A model generated the notes under the pieces. It did not search any database. It was not told where the DNA came from and saw nothing but the letters and a program-made list of their open reading frames with translations. The position numbers were made by a program, and so were the translations under genes. Shown piece by piece: positions 1 to 6,594 of a stretch of 13,384 bases of DNA (position 1 is the stretch's first letter; the number at the start of each line of letters is the position of its first letter). Source of the stretch: Micropepsaceae bacterium (lineage in GTDB: Bacteria; Pseudomonadota; Alphaproteobacteria; Micropepsales; Micropepsaceae); assembly GCA_025450355.1 (NCBI GenBank), contig JANWHR010000115.1, positions 1 to 13,384 of the forward strand, read 5' to 3'.

Positions 1-203
1 AGCTTTCCCCGCACGCAAAAAAGCTTCGCCTTTTTGACCCCTTCATAAGGGGCAGGTGGAGTGCGGTGGTCGAGCGTGACTTGGCAAATCCGCGCGGAGT
101 GCAAAAGCGACAGACCTGCGTTTACGGGGGAGGCACGCGCATCCGGGCGCGACGCGAGATCGCGAAGAATGGGCCGGAACCCACGGGGAGAAAAAGAGGC
201 GGA
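1..203. other. Left-edge non-coding stretch downstream of the 55-aa gene
   Basis: No convincing coding frame was found on either strand. The only visible structure is a short perfect hairpin at 38-52 (CCCCTT, loop CAT, AAGGGG) beside T-rich and A-rich runs at about 16-36. On the minus strand, the direction in which transcription from the 55-aa gene would arrive, the stem is not followed by a T-run. I therefore do not call it a terminator. The gene to the left of the window is not visible. Confidence 0.4.
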
Positions 204-371
204 TCAGATCGGTTTCGGGGGGGGGTCGATCTTGTCGGCCATGCGCTCATACGCGTCCGCCGCAGCCACCAACTTCTTTCGGACATCTTCACTCGTCATT
301 CCGTCAGCAGTCCTGCGGAGTTCCTCAGCGCGCTCGCGGTAATCAAACGCTTTTGTCCGGTTGTCTGACAC
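204..371 (-). CDS. Small conserved helical protein (55 aa), YRERAEELR type
   Basis: This is a 55-aa protein starting at a GTG (371-369) and ending at TGA (206-204). It begins MSDNRTKAFDYRERAEELRR and ends with a PPPKPI tail. Short alphaproteobacterial proteins with a YRERAEELR...T..(D/E)...L...A..YERMA pattern are common and uncharacterised. They look like one helical hairpin with no signal peptide or membrane span. In this frame the ORF opens only after the TGA at 410-408 and contains no ATG before the conserved region, so GTG is the best start. A modest AGGGCGG lies roughly 10 bases upstream. The three prolines near the C-terminus are encoded by a run of nine C (G9 at 217-225 on the plus strand), a possible slippage site that would alter only the last few residues. 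The call rests on a remembered sequence pattern; function is unknown. Confidence 0.75.
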   Translation of the reverse strand: MSDNRTKAFDYRERAEELRRTADGMTSEDVRKKLVAAADAYERMADKIDPPPKPI

Positions 372-547
372 AAAACTAACCGCCCTTGCCCGACGATGAT
401 TGCAGCATCAAAACGCTTCCGGGGCAATACGGATGCGTCAACGGTCAAATCCTGTGGCTGGCTTGCGAGGTACATAATTCTCACCGCACGGGGCAGCCGA
501 GTCCTGGGATATGCGATCGCCCTGCGCAGATGTGAGAAGAAAAATCA
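372..547. other. Intergenic region between PAP2 gene and the 55-aa gene
   Basis: These 176 bases lie between two minus-strand genes and should carry the promoter of the 55-aa gene. On the minus strand there are TTGACC and TTGACG hexamers near 430-441, but no -10 box at a usual distance, so no promoter is called. No stable terminator with a T-run was found after the PAP2 gene. Short open frames here show no recognisable protein. Confidence 0.35.
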
Positions 548-1111
548 TTACCAGTTCGCGGCGATTGAAAAACCGAGCGGCCGGCCCTCGAAACCCGGCG
601 AGGCAGTAATCGCGAGCCCCCTGTACCGCACAGTCGTCAGTTCGCTCGCACCCCAGCCGATGGCGGCACCGGCCAGCACGTCCTGCCAATGATGCTCCTT
701 CGCCTCGATGCGCGAATAGCCGACGAATGCCGCAAGCGCATAAGCGGGCAATCCGTAATTCCAGCCATAGCGGACCTGCAGGTAGCTTGCCGCGGAAAAC
801 GCAACGGCGGTCGAATCCGAGGGAAAGGAATGCCAGTCGGAGTGATTTGGCCGCTGCTCGCGGATTACATGCGATAACCCATAGCTCACCCCTTCGGAAA
901 TGACTTCCGAGACCGCCAGTTGCAGAACGCCATCATAGTCCTGCCGGAAGAGTGAAATGGCGCCCGCCCCGAGGGGTAGCGCGATGCGAAGCACTTCGCC
1001 CGCTGTCCCGATTCCGTCCGCCGCGGCGGGGACGCTCAATCCGGTTCCAACCGCCAGCACGCAAGCACCTGTCGCCAGACGCGGCACTCTGATTTTCCGC
1101 ATCCGTGTCAC
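548..1111 (-). CDS. Exported PAP2-superfamily protein with altered phosphatase motifs
   Basis: A 187-aa protein of the type-2 phosphatidic acid phosphatase (PAP2) superfamily, whose members usually remove phosphate from lipid phosphates at the membrane. A signal-like hydrophobic segment spans about residues 12-31, ending in VPAAA. The canonical signature is K-x6-RP, PSGH, then SR-x5-H-x3-D. Here the first motif reads His80-x6-Arg87-Pro88. The second reads PSDS (97-100), so the usual catalytic His is Ser100. The third is intact: Ser133-Arg134, His140, Asp144. It is therefore either a variant enzyme or a binding protein; lipid phosphatase activity is not assured. The start is GTG at 1111, with an alternative ATG at 1102. 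It begins 16 bases after the esterase gene's stop, so it is probably the last gene of that operon. Confidence 0.85.
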   Translation of the reverse strand: MTRMRKIRVPRLATGACVLAVGTGLSVPAAADGIGTAGEVLRIALPLGAGAISLFRQDYDGVLQLAVSEVISEGVSYGLSHVIREQRPNHSDWHSFPSDSTAVAFSAASYLQVRYGWNYGLPAYALAAFVGYSRIEAKEHHWQDVLAGAAIGWGASELTTVRYRGLAITASPGFEGRPLGFSIAANW

Positions 1112-1127
1112 GCAATCATTTCCATTA

Positions 1128-2252
1128 TCAGCGCACCGTTTCGTTGATCCAGTCCGCGATCACGCGCGCGATTTCCAGATTGTTCTTCTCCAGCATCATC
1201 ATGTGACCATTGCCATGGATACCGCGTGCAGCAAGCCGGACGAATGTGTTCTTCACGCCGGCCTGCGCCAGATATTGCGACGTACAATGATCATAAGACG
1301 CGTGATAGGAGGCCTCGGAGGAGAAAATCGCAACCGGAATGGTCCGCAGATGCGACAGTTGCCGCGCAGGCTCCCGCTGTTTCCAGCAGCGGACCAAATC
1401 CGGCGCATCGGCTTTCGCCTGTTGTTCAAAACTCAGTTCGGCGGACGAACTGACGCCGTCATAGGTCAGCGGCACTGCCGTCAGTCCCCAGGCTTTTGTC
1501 GGCGGCCCGTCGGCGAACCAGCCGGGCGCGCCCTTGAACTCGACGTCGTGCACCGGCGGCCCGGAAGGCTCCACGGCCGCAATCGCTTTCACCAGATTCG
1601 GCCTCGCGTCGGCAATCGGCCAGCCAAAGGCGCCGGATTGCGAATGCGTCAGCACTATGGCGGGGCCGATCCGGTCGAGCAGCGCGACGCCGGCATCGCG
1701 GTTGAGCGCCTGCTGTTCGGGGAAACTCACGATCGAGGGAAGCTGTTCGGCATAGAACTGATCGAAAACCGGATCGCCGGCAATGCCGCTCCCGGGCCAT
1801 TGCGTGTGCAGCACGGCTTGCGGCCACAGTTTCGACCGCTCGGGCGCGGTGAACCGCTGCTCGACCCAGCTTGCGGGCCGCTGGATCGTTTCACCGTAAT
1901 CGGCGCGCAGCGCAGAGCGCCCGCGGCCGGGTTGATCCATCACGTAAACGGCGTAGCCCTGCTCCAGAAAAAATTGCGCCCAGCCTTCGCGCCCGTCCGG
2001 AGTGCCAGTGAAATTGGAGCCACTTTGGCCGCCGCCCTCGATCATCACGATTGGAAGCGGATGCGTCCGGTGCGCGGGAATCTGATATTCCACATAGGCC
2101 TGACCGGAGAGATAGCGGCCATCCGGCCCGTTCACGTAATGACCGCCCGCAAACAGATAGCCCTGCTCCGCGACGGTCAATTCCGCCGCCGGTGCGGGCA
2201 CGGCGCTCCACATCAGCACCACCGCAACGAACACCCCGATTTCACGCACCAT
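1128..2252 (-). CDS. Exported alpha/beta-hydrolase, esterase-713-like
   Basis: A 374-aa alpha/beta-hydrolase. The N-terminal hydrophobic stretch (about 5-18) ending in PAPAA is a good Sec signal, so the enzyme should be periplasmic or secreted. Visible elements: an early strand IVMIEGGGQSG (oxyanion side, about 68-78), the MDQPGRGRS turn (105-113), a nucleophile elbow LTHSQSG (201-207) with Ser204 as likely nucleophile in a non-standard GxSxG, the strand AIAAVEPSG (223-231) whose Glu228 is a candidate acid as in esterase-713-type enzymes, and NGHMMMLE (348-355) with His350 as likely catalytic base. The natural ester is unknown. ATG 2252 is preferred because the signal peptide begins there and GGGGA lies just upstream. 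An in-frame GTG at 2267 would add five residues and start beside the palindromic element. PAP2 follows after 16 bases. Confidence 0.85.
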   Translation of the reverse strand: MVREIGVFVAVVLMWSAVPAPAAELTVAEQGYLFAGGHYVNGPDGRYLSGQAYVEYQIPAHRTHPLPIVMIEGGGQSGSNFTGTPDGREGWAQFFLEQGYAVYVMDQPGRGRSALRADYGETIQRPASWVEQRFTAPERSKLWPQAVLHTQWPGSGIAGDPVFDQFYAEQLPSIVSFPEQQALNRDAGVALLDRIGPAIVLTHSQSGAFGWPIADARPNLVKAIAAVEPSGPPVHDVEFKGAPGWFADGPPTKAWGLTAVPLTYDGVSSSAELSFEQQAKADAPDLVRCWKQREPARQLSHLRTIPVAIFSSEASYHASYDHCTSQYLAQAGVKNTFVRLAARGIHGNGHMMMLEKNNLEIARVIADWINETVR

Positions 2253-2268
2253 GCCGTCCCCGCTCACC

Positions 2269-2412
2269 TGTCATTCCCGGCACGCACCGCAGGCGCGTGG
2301 CAAGGGAACCCATCCGCCGCGTGTCCACGCGGCGAAAAGGATTCTCTGGCGACGCTGACGCGCCACTGATGGTCCCTTTCCCGGCGCAGTCGCGTGTCGC
2401 CGGGGGATGACA
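2269..2412. repeat. 144-bp palindromic intergenic element (REP/MITE-like)
   Basis: The ends are inverted repeats: TGTCATTCCCGGC at 2269-2281 and CCGGGGGATGACA at 2400-2412 (one mismatch in the arm). Further in, AAGGGAACCCATC (2302-2314) faces GATGGTCCCTT (with small bulges), GGCGCGT faces ACGCGCC, and at the centre CGCCGCGTG (2315-2323) and CACGCGGCG (2326-2334) form a perfect 9-bp stem. The whole piece can fold into one long imperfect cruciform. Elements ending in CCGGGAATGACA are widespread in alphaproteobacterial genomes, though no second copy is in this window. It fills the gap between two minus-strand hydrolase genes. It has no T-run after the stem on the minus strand, so it is not an ordinary intrinsic terminator. 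Confidence 0.75.
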
Positions 2413-2421
2413 AAACGGTGT

Positions 2422-3396
2422 TTACGGCGAAACCGGCGTGCCTGTCGATGCGGTCAGGGGGCCGCTTCGCATGTGGGCCTGCTCTGCCACCCAGAACGCG
2501 ATGTCCGACCAGCGCGTCCCGCCGTCGAGATCGCGCAGCAGCATGTGATAGCCTTTCGGATAGAATTTCACGGTCGCATTCGGGCCGAAATGCGATTTCA
2601 CCTGCTCGGTTGGCCGCCGCGGAATGATCTGATCGTTGCCGCCATACATCAGCAGCAACGGCACTTTGTTCAGCTTTGCCGCGGAATCATAGGCCTCATC
2701 CAGAATGCTCACCAGGCCGTACACCGCATCGGCCCGCGCGCTCTTCTGGAACAGCGGATCACGGCCGATCGCAATCAGCATCGGAAGATTGTCGCTCGGC
2801 ACGATCTTCAAACCCGAACCTGAGAGCGACACCCAGCGCACCGTGTGCGAAACCGTCCACAAAGCCACGCGATAGCTCAACGGCATCGTCTTCTGGCTCC
2901 AGACGGCCGGTGCGACCAGAATCAGGCCATCCGCATTCGGAGGATGTTTGGACGCAAATGCGGTCATGACCACCGCTCCCCCCATGCTTTCGCCCAGCAC
3001 AAACACCGGAAGGCCGGGGAAGCGCGTTTTGATGACATCGACGAAATCGTTGAGGTCGCGGCGAAGAATGTCGTCACCAGGCCAGATGCCGGGATTGGGC
3101 GAACGGCCAAAACCGCGCTGGTCATAGGCATAGGTGGAAATGCCATGTTGCGCCCACCAGGGTGCAGGCATGGCGAATGCGTTCGAGTAATCGCTCATCC
3201 CATGCAACGCGACCATAATGGCGAACGGGTTTTGCGCGTCCCAATGCCTGAGGCCAAGGCGCAAACCATCGCGGGTGATGTAACGGTCGCCCTGGATGTC
3301 CGGCCCCTGCACACGCTCAATCGATGGGATGCGAGCCTCCGGCCCTTGCGCGGCAATGCGTGGAACACAGGCCGCGGTGAAGGACAACAACCCCAT
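2422..3396 (-). CDS. Lysophospholipase/monoacylglycerol-lipase-like hydrolase, probable lipoprotein
   Basis: A 324-aa alpha/beta-hydrolase of the serine aminopeptidase S33/lysophospholipase type (Hydrolase_4). Such enzymes cleave an acyl chain from monoacylglycerols or lysophospholipids. Visible elements: HGMSDYSNAF (65-74, oxyanion region), YAYDQRGFGRS (89-99), the nucleophile elbow GESMGG with Ser137, GGNDQIIP with Asp255 as acid, and KGYHMLL with His284 as base. The N-terminus MGLLSFTAAC resembles a short lipoprotein signal with Cys10 as the lipidated residue, but it lacks a charged n-region. A non-ATG start slightly upstream, taking in the RVLI residues, is possible and would overlap the glycosylase gene. 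ATG 3396 lies two bases after that gene's stop, implying co-transcription. The catalytic triad is clear; the exact substrate is not. Confidence 0.87.
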   Translation of the reverse strand: MGLLSFTAACVPRIAAQGPEARIPSIERVQGPDIQGDRYITRDGLRLGLRHWDAQNPFAIMVALHGMSDYSNAFAMPAPWWAQHGISTYAYDQRGFGRSPNPGIWPGDDILRRDLNDFVDVIKTRFPGLPVFVLGESMGGAVVMTAFASKHPPNADGLILVAPAVWSQKTMPLSYRVALWTVSHTVRWVSLSGSGLKIVPSDNLPMLIAIGRDPLFQKSARADAVYGLVSILDEAYDSAAKLNKVPLLLMYGGNDQIIPRRPTEQVKSHFGPNATVKFYPKGYHMLLRDLDGGTRWSDIAFWVAEQAHMRSGPLTASTGTPVSP

Positions 3397-3398
3397 GA

Positions 3399-3998
3399 TC
3401 AGGACCCGGCCAAGAGGATTCGCTCCACGCAATCGCGGAGAAAGGGAATAAGTTCCGAATGAAACCACGGGTTCTGCTTCAGCCAATGATTGTTGTGCCA
3501 CGAAGGGTGCGGCAACGGTATCGTCAGTGGACCATATTCGCGCCAGGCGCGCACGGTATCCGATACGCTTTTCCGTTCGCGCCCCTTCAAATGATAGTGC
3601 TGCGCGTAACCCCCTATGGCGAGAACAAGGTCGAATTTTGGCGCGGCGGCGAACAACCGGTCGTGCCACTGCCGGACACATTCCGGGCGCGGCGGCTTGT
3701 CCGCGCCACCTTCGGTGTAGCCCGGAAAACAAAATCCCATCGGTATGATCGCGACGCGGCTTTGGTCGTAAAACAGCGCGCGTGAAATCCCCAGCCATTC
3801 GCGCAATCGGTCGCCCGAGCGGTCGTCATAGGGAACACCGCTGTTGTGGACGCGGAGGCCCGGCGCCTGTCCCGCGATGCACAGCCGCGCCGTCGGGCTG
3901 ATGCGCAGAACGGGCCGCACTCCGTCCGCGAGATGCGGCGCACAGATGCTGCAGACGCGGATTTCGTCCAGCAGCACCTCAAGCCCAGAGTGCTTCAA
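3399..3998 (-). CDS. Uracil-DNA glycosylase family protein
   Basis: A 199-aa protein of the uracil-DNA glycosylase superfamily (COG1573-like). Members remove uracil or other damaged bases from DNA in base-excision repair. Diagnostic pieces: GQAPG at 43-47 (the water-activating motif, GEAPG in family 4), VPYDDRSGDRLREWLG (55-70), IPMGFCFPG (85-93), IGGYAQ (128-133) and PLPHPSWHN (161-169), the HPS motif that contacts DNA. An N-terminal CxxC (Cys16, Cys19) recalls the Fe-S cysteines of family 4/5 enzymes, but I could not place a full four-Cys set. The start is TTG at 3998, overlapping the preceding stop as TTGA. No in-frame ATG or GTG precedes it, and GGA lies about 10 bases upstream. The tight overlap with DUF1491 suggests translational coupling. 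Confidence 0.88.
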   Translation of the reverse strand: MKHSGLEVLLDEIRVCSICAPHLADGVRPVLRISPTARLCIAGQAPGLRVHNSGVPYDDRSGDRLREWLGISRALFYDQSRVAIIPMGFCFPGYTEGGADKPPRPECVRQWHDRLFAAAPKFDLVLAIGGYAQHYHLKGRERKSVSDTVRAWREYGPLTIPLPHPSWHNNHWLKQNPWFHSELIPFLRDCVERILLAGS

Positions 3999-4321
3999 AT
4001 CACCGGTTCCGTCACGAAACTTCGGCCCTGCCGGTCCTCGATTTCCACAATCCAGAGGTCGGGGTCGATGCGCAACTGCCTCGCGAAATATTCAGCCGCG
4101 CGGGATTCATCGCTGGTCTCGCCCAGCGGCCGAAGCCAAACCGCTTCCTCGTCGCGCCGGGCCTGCGACAGCACCACGCAGCTGCCGTCCAGACGGTTGA
4201 CCTTGATCAGAATCGCGCCAGCCTCTTCCGAACCGTGACGCACCAAAAATGCTGAAACGCCTGCCGACTCGCACCGCCGGATCAGCGCCTGCACATAAAC
4301 TGCGGACTTCAACCGGATCAT
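3995..4321 (-). CDS. DUF1491 family protein
   Basis: A 108-aa protein. MIRLKSAVYVQALIRRCESA, the later EEAGAILIKVNRL and the C-terminal half fit the DUF1491 family, which is found mainly in alphaproteobacteria and has no known function. It has no signal peptide and no membrane span and looks like a small alpha/beta cytosolic protein. ATG 4321 is chosen because family similarity begins exactly there. The frame stays open for about 600 bases further upstream, but that stretch is antisense to the CBS gene and lacks family resemblance. The gene is first in the minus-strand run and overlaps the glycosylase start. Its promoter must lie in the 75-bp space shared with the divergent CBS gene. Association with a DNA-repair gene is suggestive only. 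Confidence 0.85.
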   Translation of the reverse strand: MIRLKSAVYVQALIRRCESAGVSAFLVRHGSEEAGAILIKVNRLDGSCVVLSQARRDEEAVWLRPLGETSDESRAAEYFARQLRIDPDLWIVEIEDRQGRSFVTEPVI

Positions 4322-4396
4322 CTCAATCGCTTGCCTGTGGCATCGCAAACATAGTCTAAACAACTTTGGGGACTGCGCGAGGGGAGCGGCTGCTCG
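4322..4396. promoter_or_regulatory. Divergent promoter region between DUF1491 and CBS genes
   Basis: Two gene sets point away from each other here, so both promoters must lie in this 75-bp space or slightly inside the genes. On the plus strand TTGCCT followed by TCTAAA with an 18-base gap (about 4330-4359) is a loose sigma-70-like match. GGGGAG at 4381-4386 is the ribosome binding site of the CBS gene. No clear box was found for the minus strand. Confidence 0.3.
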
Positions 4397-4867
4397 ATGA
4401 GCTGCGAAAAAATCATGATTCGCAATCCGAAATCGGTGCGGGAAGACGACACCATCGGCAACGCCGCGCGGGAAATCGTGGACAACCACTGCGTCAGTCT
4501 CCCGGTTGTGGATGCGTCCGGGCGCTTCGTCGGGCTGTTCGGCATCTTCGATCTGCTGGCGCTGCTGGTCCCAAGGGTCGCCGTGATCGGCAATCTGCTG
4601 CCCAATCTGCAGTTCCTCGGCGATGATGACGGGCTGATGCGGCAGAAATTCGCCAGCCTGCGCGACAGCCCGCTCAACCGGGCAGTCAATCGCGAAGCGG
4701 CCCGCGTTTATCCCGACACACCGCTGATCGAAGCGATCCGCCTGCTGTGCCGCAATCACCTCACGATCCCCGTCGTGGAACCCGAAACGGAAAGGCTGAT
4801 CGGCGTGATCTCCTACTGGGACGCAGCGCGACACCTGATCGAACCGCATCCGGGCCCAGCGCCGTGA
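4397..4867 (+). CDS. Stand-alone tandem CBS-domain protein
   Basis: A 156-aa protein made of two CBS domains: about residues 1-57 (MSCEKIMIRNPKSVREDDTI ... LPVVDASGRFVGLFGIFDLL) and about 91-148 (VYPDTPLIEAIRLL ... IPVVEPETERLIGVISYWD). A linker of about 33 residues rich in Leu/Val lies between them. CBS pairs bind adenine nucleotides such as AMP, ATP or c-di-AMP and control attached or partner proteins. There is no signal or membrane segment, so it should be cytosolic. Its TGA (4865-4867) overlaps the GTG of the transporter gene (GTGA), which implies coupled translation and a working partnership. It most likely serves as a separately encoded regulatory domain for that transporter. The ligand cannot be deduced from the sequence. 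Confidence 0.85.
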   Translation: MSCEKIMIRNPKSVREDDTIGNAAREIVDNHCVSLPVVDASGRFVGLFGIFDLLALLVPRVAVIGNLLPNLQFLGDDDGLMRQKFASLRDSPLNRAVNREAARVYPDTPLIEAIRLLCRNHLTIPVVEPETERLIGVISYWDAARHLIEPHPGPAP

Positions 4868-6186
4868 CGCCGGCTCCCGCGACCGGCGGCGCCATGCTGT
4901 TTCCGGCGCTGCTGTTAGTGGTGGCATACGGATTCATCGTCACCGGACGGCTGAACCGCGCGGTGGTTGCAATTCTCGCGGGCGCCATTGCCATCGCGGC
5001 CGGATTTCTTGCCCAAACCGACGCGATTGCCGCCATCGACTTCAATACGCTTGCGCTGCTGATCGGCACGATGATCATCGTTGGGATCACAAAGAAGAGC
5101 GGCATCTTCGGTTATTTCGCGATTCGCGCCGCCCAGCTGATGCGTGGCTCGCCGGCCGGAATTCTCGCTGTGCTCTCCCTCGTCACCGGCCTGATTTCGG
5201 CCGTCCTGCCGAACGCGACGACGGTCCTGTTCGTCGTGCCCGTTACCATGGTGATCGCGACCGAGCTGGCGCTACCGCCGTTTCCGTTCCTGTTTGCTGA
5301 AATCTTCGCCAGCAACATCGGCGGGACCGCGACCCTGATCGGCGATCCGCCAAACATTCTGATCGGCTCCGCCGCGGGCCTTTCCTTCGACGATTTTCTG
5401 GTCGCCCTTGGTCCGATCGTGGTTGTCGTGTTTGTGGCGCAGATTGTTGTGCTGCATTTCATCTGGGGGCGGCATTTGCGCGCGGACTCGGCATTCCGGG
5501 CCAATGTGATGGCCATGAACGCGGCAGCCGCGATTGCGGATCGCCGCCTGGTGCCGTGTTCGTTCGCCGTCATCGCCGGGCTGATTCTGGCGCTGGTGTT
5601 CTCGGGCCCGCTGCACCTGGAGGCCGGTACGCTCGCCCTGCTCGCGGCCGGTGTGCTGCTGATGTGCGACGTGCTGCCGCAAAAGTCCCAGGCACAATCG
5701 GAAGCCGTGACCAACGCGTTCCAGGAAGTGGACTGGGTGACGATCTTTTTTTTCATCGGGCTGTTTGTGGTCGTGGGCGCCGTCACGCGGGCCGGGCTGC
5801 TGGACTATCTCGGCCGATTGCTGGTCGGCGCCACGCGTGGCAGTGTCGAAGAGACCGCGCTGATTCTGCTTTGGGCAGGCGCCATCCTTTCTGCGCTGGT
5901 GGACAACATTCCCTTCGTGATTACGATGATTCCGATGGTGAAAAGCATTGCGCCCTCTCTCGGCGGAAACACCACGGTACTCCCCGTTTGGTGGGCGCTC
6001 GCGCTGGGCGCATGTTTGGGCGGCAATGGAACCCTGATCGGCTCGGCGGCCAATCTGACCGTCGCCGGCGTGGCAGAGCGCAGCGGTGTCATCATGGACT
6101 TCTGGCGCTACAACCGTACCGCCTTTCCCTTGATGATCCTGACGATCATCCTATGTCACATCTATGTCGTCTGGCGCTTCTTCTAG
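4864..6186 (+). CDS. ArsB/NhaD (SLC13-like) family ion transporter
   Basis: A 440-aa inner-membrane protein with about 10-12 hydrophobic spans, of the ion-transporter superfamily that includes ArsB, NhaD and SLC13 permeases. It has the expected inverted repeat of re-entrant motifs. In the first half are LPNATTVLFVVPVT and NIGGTATLIGDPPNILIGSA. The second half matches with VDNIPFVITMIPMVKSI and LGGNGTLIGSAANLTVAG. The GDPPN signature is typical of the ArsB/P-protein branch. The substrate (arsenite, Na+/H+, or a carboxylate or sulfate anion) cannot be assigned; no ars regulator or arsenate reductase is nearby. GTG 4864 overlaps the CBS stop codon. ATG 4894 is an alternative that would remove ten residues and keep all spans. 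Confidence 0.88.
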   Translation: MTPAPATGGAMLFPALLLVVAYGFIVTGRLNRAVVAILAGAIAIAAGFLAQTDAIAAIDFNTLALLIGTMIIVGITKKSGIFGYFAIRAAQLMRGSPAGILAVLSLVTGLISAVLPNATTVLFVVPVTMVIATELALPPFPFLFAEIFASNIGGTATLIGDPPNILIGSAAGLSFDDFLVALGPIVVVVFVAQIVVLHFIWGRHLRADSAFRANVMAMNAAAAIADRRLVPCSFAVIAGLILALVFSGPLHLEAGTLALLAAGVLLMCDVLPQKSQAQSEAVTNAFQEVDWVTIFFFIGLFVVVGAVTRAGLLDYLGRLLVGATRGSVEETALILLWAGAILSALVDNIPFVITMIPMVKSIAPSLGGNTTVLPVWWALALGACLGGNGTLIGSAANLTVAGVAERSGVIMDFWRYNRTAFPLMILTIILCHIYVVWRFF

Positions 6187-6189
6187 CAA

Positions 6190-6276
6190 ACCTCCTCTCC
6201 CCTTGAGCTTGAGGGAGAGGAAAGCAGCACCCGCAGTTGCAAGGCAACTGCGCACTGGCGCTGCAAGGTGAGGGGA
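6190..6276. repeat. Extragenic palindromic element (CCTCTCCC / GTGAGGGG type)
   Basis: Two perfect hairpins follow one another. CCTCTCCC (6194-6201) pairs with GGGAGAGG (6213-6220), and GCAGTTGC (6233-6240) pairs with GCAACTGC (6244-6251) across an AAG loop. The segment closes with AAGGTGAGGGG (6265-6275), which could also pair with CCTCTCCCC. This three-part arrangement resembles a repeat seen between genes in many Rhizobiales; that is recalled, not searched. It starts just after the transporter stop and ends within the ribosome binding site of the next gene. The first hairpin may also act as a transcription barrier after the transporter, although it has no T-run. Confidence 0.6.
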
Positions 6277-6283
6277 ACTTGCC

Positions 6284-6547
6284 ATGCCGCAGATCATCCC
6301 TTTACCTTCGGCCGTTCTACTCGCACTCGCCCTCGCCCTCGCCGCTTGCGCCGGCGCGAACAGCAAAACGGACAGCCCCGGATACCAACAGGGCTACGGT
6401 GACGGCTGCGCGACGGCGGCAACACAGGGCAATCCGGGTGGCGCGAGAGACATGCGGAACGCCGCGCAATACAACAAAGACCCGGATTATCGCGCGGGAT
6501 ACACCTCGGGCCTCGCGTCCTGCCGCATGGGCCCGCCCCGCCTGTAG
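6284..6547 (+). CDS. Small lipoprotein with GY..G repeats (87 aa)
   Basis: An 87-aa predicted lipoprotein. A hydrophobic signal of alternating Ala and Leu ends in a textbook lipobox LAAC, making Cys22 the probable lipid-attached residue. After a short linker come two similar units, YQQGYGDGC (about 34-42) and YRAGYTSGLASC (about 69-80), so the mature protein has a conserved pair of cysteines that could form a disulfide. Small alphaproteobacterial lipoproteins with this pattern exist without known function. ATG 6284 is preceded by AGGGG at 6271-6275, which lies inside the last arm of the upstream repeat. It has no close downstream partner on the same strand, since fadB converges on it from the right. 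Confidence 0.8.
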   Translation: MPQIIPLPSAVLLALALALAACAGANSKTDSPGYQQGYGDGCATAATQGNPGGARDMRNAAQYNKDPDYRAGYTSGLASCRMGPPRL

Positions 6548-6594
6548 TTCATGCACGCAAACCGCGGACTGAAGGGCAGATGTGTTTGACGCGC

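Noticed and set aside
38..52. Hairpin CCCCTT-CAT-AAGGGG as a terminator
   Set aside because: Short stem and no T-run after it on either strand in the needed direction.
2315..2334. The perfect 9-bp stem as an intrinsic terminator of the lysophospholipase gene
   Set aside because: It is followed by GATGGG on the minus strand, not by T residues; it is better explained as the core of the larger palindrome.
957..2369. A long plus-strand open frame (about 470 codons) opposite the PAP2 and esterase genes
   Set aside because: Its product is Arg/Pro/His-rich with no recognisable domain, while the minus strand has signal peptides and catalytic motifs. It is a high-GC shadow frame.
3397..3798. Extension of the lysophospholipase frame to a 458-residue protein
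   Set aside because: The extra part is Arg-rich and antiparallel in character to no domain; it overlaps the glycosylase gene on the same strand, and a lipoprotein-like signal begins at 3396.
4322..4927. Upstream extension of the DUF1491 frame by about 200 codons
   Set aside because: The extension is antisense to the CBS gene and has no family resemblance; the DUF1491 homology begins at ATG 4321.
4864..6186. Naming the transporter arsB
   Set aside because: Only the broad family signature is visible; no arsR, arsC or other arsenic gene is in the window.
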